From the NCBI GenBank assembly GCA_910579135.1, contig CAJTTM010000041.1:1-21046 (forward strand): a stretch of DNA of 21,046 nucleotides. Direction: 5' to 3'. The stretch comes from an uncultured Erysipelotrichales bacterium (GTDB lineage: Bacteria; Bacillota_I; Bacilli_A; Erysipelotrichales; Coprobacillaceae). Shown piece after piece: positions 15,770-21,046 of the stretch. The notes beneath the pieces were generated by a model that saw only the letters and a list, made by a program, of their open reading frames with translations, was not told the DNA's origin and searched no databases. The position numbers and the translations under genes are program-made. Position 1 is the stretch's first letter, and the number at the start of each line of letters is the position of its first letter.

Positions 15770-18700
15770 TTATCCCCTTTTTTTCTTTTTTAAAACAAAT
15801 GGTATTGCTAATGATGTAGCAAACATAAAAATAAATAATAATGGTTGATATCCGTCTCCAGTTTGTACTTTATTTAATGTTTTATTATTTTGCTTATCAC
15901 CATTTAATGTCTTATTATTTTGGTTATCAGCATCTACTTTTTTATTTGTTTCAACATTGTCAATTTTACTTCCTAAAACATCTGAATCGATAGAATTTGA
16001 ATCATTGTCTTTAATTGTTTCATCTGGCTTTTTATCATCTTCACTTGGATTATTAGGTTTTTTGTCATCTTCATTTGGCTTATTTTGATCCTCTGATGGC
16101 TTGCTTGGCTCTTTATCATCTTCTGATGGTTTTTCAACCTCATTTGCTTTCTTTTCATATATAAATGTATACTGATTTCCAATATATCCACTAAAAGCAA
16201 TACTATCTTCATTACTTTCAAAATCAATCTTTTGATATTCACCGTTTATACCACCAACCAAATAGAATGATTTTATTTCATCATCCAATAATTTGTTAGG
16301 AACACCTATCTTCACATCAATTGGCATATTAACATTTTTTAACTCATAAACTTGCTCATCATCTACCATTAATATAGCTTGTAAGTTATAAAGCCCAAAA
16401 GCTTTTTCGTTATCTTTTAATAACCCTAAATCAATATCAACTTCTTCTATTTTTTCAATTAAAGTCACTTTTAATGTAATCTTTTGCCCTTGCTCTGAAG
16501 CTTCTTTAATTATTTCTTGAACTTTAGCATTTTCATTAATAATTGTTTTAAATTGTTCTACATCACTTACAGATAAACAATCGCTTATTTCCACTTCCAT
16601 CTTTGTAGCAACTACTAATTGTTTACTAGCATCATTTAAAGAGATAACGGCATCATTAATTTCTTTTATAGTTGAATCTGCTTTTTCATATATAGCTTTA
16701 GCAGCATTTAATGCCTTTTCAAATGCCTCTTTTGAAACTGTAGTATAAACACTTAAGTCTTTTTCATCACATTTTTGAATAAGATCATTTAATTCAGATT
16801 TATCAACTAATTCTATATTTTGTGATTCATAAGAAATTAATTGTGCTTGTGATGTACTACATCCTGATACAGCAACTTGATACTTTTGATGAGATGGTAG
16901 ATTTTCTAAAGTTAATACTCCACTATCTCCACTCACTTCATATTTTTTTGTACCCACTTGAACTGACAACTTAATATCTTTGACTCCACTCAATTGTTCT
17001 GTATCAAATGATATTGAATTTGTTGTTATACCAAAAGTTAAGCTTGTTGTTGTATCTTTTATAGAACTAAATGGCATTTTAATGAATAGATTAGGAATAA
17101 ATGTATCTTCATCTAAAATACCAATTCCTTCAATAAATTGCTTTGTCATCATTAAATGACCATTTGCTCCTGGATGAAGAGCTTTACCTTGACCAAATAC
17201 ACAATTATCTCCATAAATATAATATTGATCTTGATACATATATGGATATTTACTAACAACATCATGGAATGGTGTATATTGATCTATAAAAATGCAATCC
17301 ATTTCACTAGCTACTTCTTTCATAACCTGCGTATATTCCCTACACCTAGTATTTCTATCCCATTGTGTAGGTAAAGGTGATCTTAAAATAACAATATCAG
17401 TTTTTGCTTTTGCTTTACTTACAAGTGATTGTAATTGACTTCTATATTGCTCTGATGATAATACAGTTGAATCATTTGTTCCTAACATAATAGAAATAAT
17501 ATCAGGATTATAATTATTCAATCTTTCATTAATACTTGCTAGTGTTGAACTTCCAGCTATATCAATAGTTGCTCCAGAAACTGCTGTATTAATAACAACA
17601 TCATTCGTTCTTTTTAAATCATCCTTTAAATACTTTTCAAAAGATTGAGCGATTGTATCTTGTCCCAAATTATATGCAGCCCCATGAGTAATAGAGTCAC
17701 CCATAAACATCCATGTTAACGAATCATCGTTATCCATTTTATTTTTTAGTTGTTCTTGTAAATGATCCAATGATTGTCTCTTAACACTTGCATTTTGACC
17801 ATCGCCAACTATTCCACTCATTGTTCTTATTTGTACTTTTCCATCTTTTGATTGAATTTTCAAACAGTATTTTGATCCTTTCTCTAACGAAGAAATAACA
17901 AATTCATTTTCAACTACATCAGTTATTGTTTTATCATCTAAAGTTAAGACATAACTCCATTCTTGAATATCTTTATATGATGGTATCTTGATTTCTAAAG
18001 AATTATCTGTACTCTTAACTATTGGTTTGATATCTTTAGCATATGTTTCTACGTTATTCATACTCTCAAGGTTAAAATTCACACCAACAGTACAAGGATA
18101 TTGACTTGTTGTTTTTATTGTTGCCTCACATAATTGTTGACCTATGTTATAATGACCTCTTTGATTCAATAAACCATCTTTCAATGATTCATCTGTTACA
18201 TCATGATCTACAACTACTATTCTTTGATCATTATTTGCGTTTGTGAACTCTTCTACAACCTCATCAATAGCTTGATAATATTTTGCAATAATATTATCTG
18301 TTTGCGAATTATTCACTGTATGTGGTTTTTGAATAACAGCAAAACCTTGATTATTTCTTAATGATAAAGATAATGTAATAAACTGTTTTAGTTCTTCTTT
18401 AAATCGTCTTACATTATTTTGACTATAATCTTCTTTCCCTACCATATAAGCCATTGCTTTAGGATTAAATTTGCTCTTATATGAATCAAAACGATTAATA
18501 ATATCATTTAATGTTTGTCCCTTTTTCCCAGCATTCATAACAAAGCGTTGTTTTCCAGCAGTAGTATTACTACTTTGTGTCCATCTTATGTATTCTTCAA
18601 AATGACTTACATAATTTCTCATTCCTTGAACATGATTATAACTTCCTTGGACTTCTTCACCACCAACAAACAACCATGTATTATCTACATCTTCAGTAAA

Positions 18701-19741
18701 CATTTTAGAAATTTGTGATCCTAATGAAACATCCATCTTATTTAATTTATTTGTTACAGCAGCTGTATAATCTTCCATTTCCTTTTCAGACATAACTTCA
18801 TCTGTAATCGTTACATAAGCAATTTCACCTTTAAAACCCGCTGTATTTGTTCCGTTATTAATAGCACCACCAATTGTTAAAAAATTCAAGTTTGTAATAG
18901 CACTATTATTTAAAAAATCATGAAGATAATTTCCTTGATGATTATAGTTAGCCTCTTGTTTTCCATTAACCCTATTTTTAAAATACGAAGTCATTCCTTC
19001 TGTATATGTTGTCAAACCGTAAGTTGTCCAACCATTTTCCTCAATTGCATTATTGATATTATAACGAACAGTACCATTACCAATATCATATCTTAATATA
19101 TTTGATGTCCCTTGCATAAAACTAATACAATTTGCAGGATTTGGAGAACCATTTATATAATGATCACTAGGTGTTACAACTTTTTTATCTTTAACATTTA
19201 ACAAAATCTCTCTATTATTAACTGTCTTTTCTTTATCAGGTCTAAAAGAAATCAAAACTGTTCCTTGTTTTAGTTCTTGTAAACGATTAATATTTTGAGA
19301 AAATTGTAATACCTTTGTCCCATCAAATGTTTCATTTCCACCTAATAACGAAACATGAAAATTATTTAGTTCGGCAGCAGCATGACCTTGTACCGCTTCT
19401 ATACCTGTCTTATATGCATCCTTCACAATAGATGATTGAACACTTTCATCATCTGCACATTTAATAACATATCTTTCTTGTGTATTGACTCCTGAATTAT
19501 TATCAATATACTCTAAACCATTAACTATTGCTATAAGAGAAAGTTTTGTATCATCATCACCTACTCTATAAACGTTATATCTATCATGATCTCCAGCTTT
19601 GTTCCAAGAAATACGATTAGAACTGTAACGTGCTTCTACTCTAGCATTAATTGTTTCATTTGCATAAACATATATAGGAGACATTCCTATAGCCATAGTC
19701 CCTATTAAGCTTCCCAATATAATATCTTTAAGTTTTCCCAT
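15770..19741 (-). CDS. Wall-associated protein with a degenerate and an intact-looking SGNH/GDSL esterase domain
   Basis: A 1323-aa exported protein. Signal peptide 1-27; FN3-like segment (30-110); LamG-like domain (126-330); a first SGNH-like domain (about 345-545); a short FN3-like segment (565-640); a second SGNH domain (about 660-875); another beta-rich segment (885-978); FIVAR (979-1045); pre-anchor domain (1050-1198); acidic Pro-rich linker; and the tail VQTGD-hydrophobic-KKKKRG. The second SGNH domain has FMGDSITHG (S683 nucleophile), SGAT (block II), GTND (754-757) and LHPGANGH (H856), consistent with a carbohydrate O-acetylesterase; sialate O-acetyl groups are a plausible but inferred substrate. 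The first domain aligns with it but has GGEE in place of GDSI. GGAGG (19750-19746) lies between the in-frame ATGs at 19753 and 19741, so 19741 is the start. It is the first gene of the locus. Confidence 0.88.
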   Translation of the reverse strand: MGKLKDIILGSLIGTMAIGMSPIYVYANETINARVEARYSSNRISWNKAGDHDRYNVYRVGDDDTKLSLIAIVNGLEYIDNNSGVNTQERYVIKCADDESVQSSIVKDAYKTGIEAVQGHAAAELNNFHVSLLGGNETFDGTKVLQFSQNINRLQELKQGTVLISFRPDKEKTVNNREILLNVKDKKVVTPSDHYINGSPNPANCISFMQGTSNILRYDIGNGTVRYNINNAIEENGWTTYGLTTYTEGMTSYFKNRVNGKQEANYNHQGNYLHDFLNNSAITNLNFLTIGGAINNGTNTAGFKGEIAYVTITDEVMSEKEMEDYTAAVTNKLNKMDVSLGSQISKMFTEDVDNTWLFVGGEEVQGSYNHVQGMRNYVSHFEEYIRWTQSSNTTAGKQRFVMNAGKKGQTLNDIINRFDSYKSKFNPKAMAYMVGKEDYSQNNVRRFKEELKQFITLSLSLRNNQGFAVIQKPHTVNNSQTDNIIAKYYQAIDEVVEEFTNANNDQRIVVVDHDVTDESLKDGLLNQRGHYNIGQQLCEATIKTTSQYPCTVGVNFNLESMNNVETYAKDIKPIVKSTDNSLEIKIPSYKDIQEWSYVLTLDDKTITDVVENEFVISSLEKGSKYCLKIQSKDGKVQIRTMSGIVGDGQNASVKRQSLDHLQEQLKNKMDNDDSLTWMFMGDSITHGAAYNLGQDTIAQSFEKYLKDDLKRTNDVVINTAVSGATIDIAGSSTLASINERLNNYNPDIISIMLGTNDSTVLSSEQYRSQLQSLVSKAKAKTDIVILRSPLPTQWDRNTRCREYTQVMKEVASEMDCIFIDQYTPFHDVVSKYPYMYQDQYYIYGDNCVFGQGKALHPGANGHLMMTKQFIEGIGILDEDTFIPNLFIKMPFSSIKDTTTSLTFGITTNSISFDTEQLSGVKDIKLSVQVGTKKYEVSGDSGVLTLENLPSHQKYQVAVSGCSTSQAQLISYESQNIELVDKSELNDLIQKCDEKDLSVYTTVSKEAFEKALNAAKAIYEKADSTIKEINDAVISLNDASKQLVVATKMEVEISDCLSVSDVEQFKTIINENAKVQEIIKEASEQGQKITLKVTLIEKIEEVDIDLGLLKDNEKAFGLYNLQAILMVDDEQVYELKNVNMPIDVKIGVPNKLLDDEIKSFYLVGGINGEYQKIDFESNEDSIAFSGYIGNQYTFIYEKKANEVEKPSEDDKEPSKPSEDQNKPNEDDKKPNNPSEDDKKPDETIKDNDSNSIDSDVLGSKIDNVETNKKVDADNQNNKTLNGDKQNNKTLNKVQTGDGYQPLLFIFMFATSLAIPFVLKKKKRG
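15869..15928. repeat. Two 30-bp direct repeats next to the sorting tail
   Basis: Units 15869-15898 and 15899-15928 encode DNQNNKTLNG and DKQNNKTLNK, immediately before the VQTGD tail of the SGNH protein. Four or five base differences separate them. The sialidase has one similar unit (DKQNNTLVSK) at the same place relative to its tail. Confidence 0.75.
16019..16132. repeat. Imperfect repeats encoding the SGNH protein wall linker
   Basis: Residues 1204-1241 consist of four degenerate copies of a PSEDDKKP-like unit. This is the acidic, proline-containing stalk expected to span peptidoglycan, the counterpart of the 36-bp repeat linker in the sialidase. Confidence 0.7.
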
Positions 19742-19774
19742 TTTTTCCTCCATATATTTATTATTTCATTTTAT

Positions 19775-19802
19775 ATTATACTTTGTTTTATTAAAAAATC
19801 AA
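19775..19802 (-). promoter_or_regulatory. Promoter of the surface-enzyme/gal locus
   Basis: On the minus strand TTGATT (19802-19797) and TATAAT (19780-19775) are 16 bases apart. The -10 lies about 34 bases upstream of the SGNH gene start at 19741. It is the only good leftward promoter found for the whole block from this gene to galK. Confidence 0.65.
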
Positions 19803-19806
19803 TATT

Positions 19807-19840
19807 TTTTAGTAAATTATATTAATGTTTTTCACTAAAA
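19807..19840. promoter_or_regulatory. Candidate operator: inverted TTTTAGT/ACTAAAA pair
   Basis: TTTTAGT (19807-19813) and its complement ACTAAAA (19834-19840) flank a 20-base spacer just upstream of the leftward -35 box. A further tandem pair TTTTACTT (19851-19858 and 19863-19870, 12 bases apart) follows. Classic LacI-family sites have a central CG, which is absent here, so this is tentative. Confidence 0.3.
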
Positions 19841-19873
19841 TTTATCAGTTTTTTACTTTGTGTTTTACTTCTT

Positions 19874-19908
19874 TTGTTATAGTAATTTGCATAAATTTAT
19901 GATATCAT
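19874..19908 (+). promoter_or_regulatory. Promoter of the LacI-family regulator with overlapping palindromes
   Basis: TTGTTA (19874-19879) and TATGAT (19898-19903) are 18 bases apart on the plus strand. Two perfect palindromes overlap the -10: CATAAATTTATG (19890-19901) and ATGATATCAT (19899-19908). This fits autoregulation, though short AT-rich palindromes arise easily by chance in such sequence. Confidence 0.4.
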
Positions 19909-19939
19909 TTAATATACATGTAAATAGGAGAAAATATAA

Positions 19940-20935
19940 ATGGCAAAATTAAAAGATGTAGCAGATTTAGCCCAAGTTTCTCTAGCAACTGCTTCTCGTA
20001 TTTTAAATAATGATGAAACTCTTAGTGTAACTGAAGATACAAAAAAAGCTGTTCTAGATGCTGCTAAACAATTACAATATATAATTAAACCAAAGAAAAC
20101 AAACAAAACAACATTCGCTATTGTTCAATGGTATTCAATTGAAGAGGAATTGAATGACCCTTATTATTTAACTTTAAGACAAGGTGTTGAAAACTTTTTA
20201 AAACCTCATCAGATTGCTGTTAAACGTATTTTTTCAGATGATATTAATATTTTTCAATCCCTCAACGATGTTAGTGGAATTATTTGTTTAGGTAAATTTA
20301 GTACTGAATATATTCATAAATTAAAATCAGCTTGTAAAAATATTATTTTACTAGATATGGATTTAAAAAGTCCTTGCAGTGAAGTTTGTATTGTTTTAGA
20401 TTTTGATAATGCTGTTAAACAAGTTATTGAATATTTTCATCTTTTAGGTCACTCAAAGATTGGATTCTTAGGAGGCATCGAGCATGATGACGATCACCAA
20501 AAATATCTTGATACTCGTCGTACTTCTTTTGAAAAATATTGTCAACAATATAATATGGATTATCAAAATTATATTATTGAAGATAAATTTACTAGTGAAT
20601 CTGGATATAATATGATGAGCGAAATGATTCTATCTAACAATTTACCAGATGCTATTTTTGCAGCAAGTGATCCTATCGCAATTGGTGCTTTACGCGCTCT
20701 TCATGATCATAATATTCGTGTTCCTGAAGATATTTCAATTGTAGGATTTGATAATATTGAATCAACTAATTTTACATCACCTCCACTAACAACCATCTAT
20801 GCTCCTGCATATGAAATGGGAGAGTTAGGGGCTCAATTATTATATTATTCACAATTAAAAAATGATTCCCTTAACCCTATGCGTATTCAATTACCATGTT
20901 ATTTAATCGAGAGAGAATCATGTTTAAAAAAATAA
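19940..20935 (+). CDS. LacI/GalR-family transcriptional regulator, GalR-like
   Basis: A 331-aa DNA-binding regulator. The N-terminal LacI helix-turn-helix and hinge region (about 3-55) reads KLKDVADLAQVSLATASRIL. The periplasmic-binding-protein-like effector domain (about 62-329) contains QWYSIEEELNDPYYLTLR, which resembles the GalR regulators beside gal genes in lactic acid bacteria, then HSKIGFLGG, AASDPIAIGALRALHDH and PEDISIVGFDN. AGGAG (19926-19930) precedes the ATG. It is divergent from the SGNH-sialidase-GH16-gal block with about 200 bp between start codons, so it is the likely local repressor, with galactose or a galactose derivative as a plausible but unproven effector. Confidence 0.92.
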   Translation: MAKLKDVADLAQVSLATASRILNNDETLSVTEDTKKAVLDAAKQLQYIIKPKKTNKTTFAIVQWYSIEEELNDPYYLTLRQGVENFLKPHQIAVKRIFSDDINIFQSLNDVSGIICLGKFSTEYIHKLKSACKNIILLDMDLKSPCSEVCIVLDFDNAVKQVIEYFHLLGHSKIGFLGGIEHDDDHQKYLDTRRTSFEKYCQQYNMDYQNYIIEDKFTSESGYNMMSEMILSNNLPDAIFAASDPIAIGALRALHDHNIRVPEDISIVGFDNIESTNFTSPPLTTIYAPAYEMGELGAQLLYYSQLKNDSLNPMRIQLPCYLIERESCLKK

Positions 20936-20966
20936 AATTCTTATCATAAAAAGTAAGAATTTTTTA
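20934..20966 (+). terminator. Rho-independent terminator of the LacI-family gene
   Basis: AAAATTCTTA (20934-20943) and TAAGAATTTT (20954-20963) pair perfectly over 10 bp around a 10-base loop, ending in a run of T. The first base pairs overlap the stop codon of the regulator gene. Confidence 0.85.
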
Positions 20967-20994
20967 TATTAAAAGAGATTCAAAATGAATCTCT
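20966..20994 (-). terminator. Hairpin at the right end, possible terminator of a leftward gene beyond the window
   Basis: AGAGATTC (20974-20981) and GAATCTCT (20987-20994) form a perfect 8-bp stem with a 5-base loop. On the minus strand it is followed by TTTTAATAT, a modest T-tract. A TGA on the minus strand (20996-20994) touching the stem would fit the 3' end of a gene entering from the right (last codons ...LNLIFSFNLSTI). However, plus-strand TTGACA (21002-21007) and AAAAAGGA near 21040 could instead belong to a rightward gene. The edge is too close to decide. Confidence 0.4.
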
Positions 20995-21046
20995 CAGATT
21001 GTTGACAAATTAAATGAAAATATCAAATTCAAGTAAAAAGGATTGA

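Noticed and set aside
15973..16242. Overlapping minus-strand frame of 89 codons in the SGNH linker
   Set aside because: It is a frame-shifted reading of the low-complexity Asp/Lys/Pro linker, giving a Lys/Met/Ile-rich protein with no features; the in-frame protein continues to a sorting-like tail.
19909..20106. Minus-strand frame of 65 codons opposite the LacI-family helix-turn-helix
   Set aside because: It is a shadow of the well-supported regulator gene with no ribosome binding site.
20994..21046. Partial leftward CDS entering from the right edge
   Set aside because: Only 16 codons before a TGA are visible, with no recognisable motif, and competing rightward signals (TTGACA, AAAAAGGA) exist; it is mentioned only with the hairpin at 20966-20994.

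Overview
The window is very AT-rich and its genes are tightly packed with strong GGAGG-type ribosome binding sites. It carries Gram-positive surface-protein features (FIVAR repeats, acidic Pro/Asp/Lys wall linkers, C-terminal sorting-like tails). This points to a low-GC Bacillota, most likely a gut commensal of the Erysipelotrichia/Coprobacillaceae type; the taxonomic call is inference. Nearly everything is transcribed leftwards (minus strand). The one clear exception is a LacI/GalR-type regulator near the right end.

Left part (1-4130). At the left edge is the first 21 codons of a gene that runs off the window, with a good promoter abutted by a perfect dyad. Next come an ECF-type sigma factor gene and, translationally coupled to it, a gene for an unrecognised single-span membrane protein with a signal peptide, which together look like a signalling pair. 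Upstream of these is a two-gene operon with its own promoter and terminator: a YheO-like DNA-binding regulator followed by a CBS/DRTGG-type family II (Mn-dependent) inorganic pyrophosphatase. A 20-bp perfect palindrome sits at the operon promoter. A decayed small gene (zinc-knuckle start plus two membrane segments, at least three frame breaks) lies at 4129-4405.

Main locus (4486-20966). A probable long leftward operon starts at about 19775 and ends at a strong terminator at 4486-4523. In transcription order it encodes: (1) a 1323-aa wall-associated protein with FN3-like, LamG-like, degenerate SGNH and intact-looking SGNH esterase domains; (2) a 1686-aa NanI-type GH33 sialidase with CBM40, CBM32, FN3, LamG and FIVAR modules and an unusual anchor; (3) a 747-aa secreted GH16 endo-glycosidase without an anchor; and then, after an imperfect hairpin, (4) galT, (5) galM and (6) galK of the Leloir pathway, overlapping by 1-4 nt. 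The LacI/GalR-like regulator is transcribed divergently from the first gene.

Reading them together (inference): an esterase/sialidase pair unmasks sialylated host glycans, a secreted GH16 enzyme cuts the exposed chain, and the liberated galactose is converted to glucose-1-phosphate. No transporter, galE, N-acetylneuraminate lyase or other sialic-acid catabolic gene is in the window. The locus therefore looks tuned to galactose beneath sialic acid rather than to sialic acid itself. I see no rRNA, tRNA, CRISPR array, insertion sequence or phage gene.
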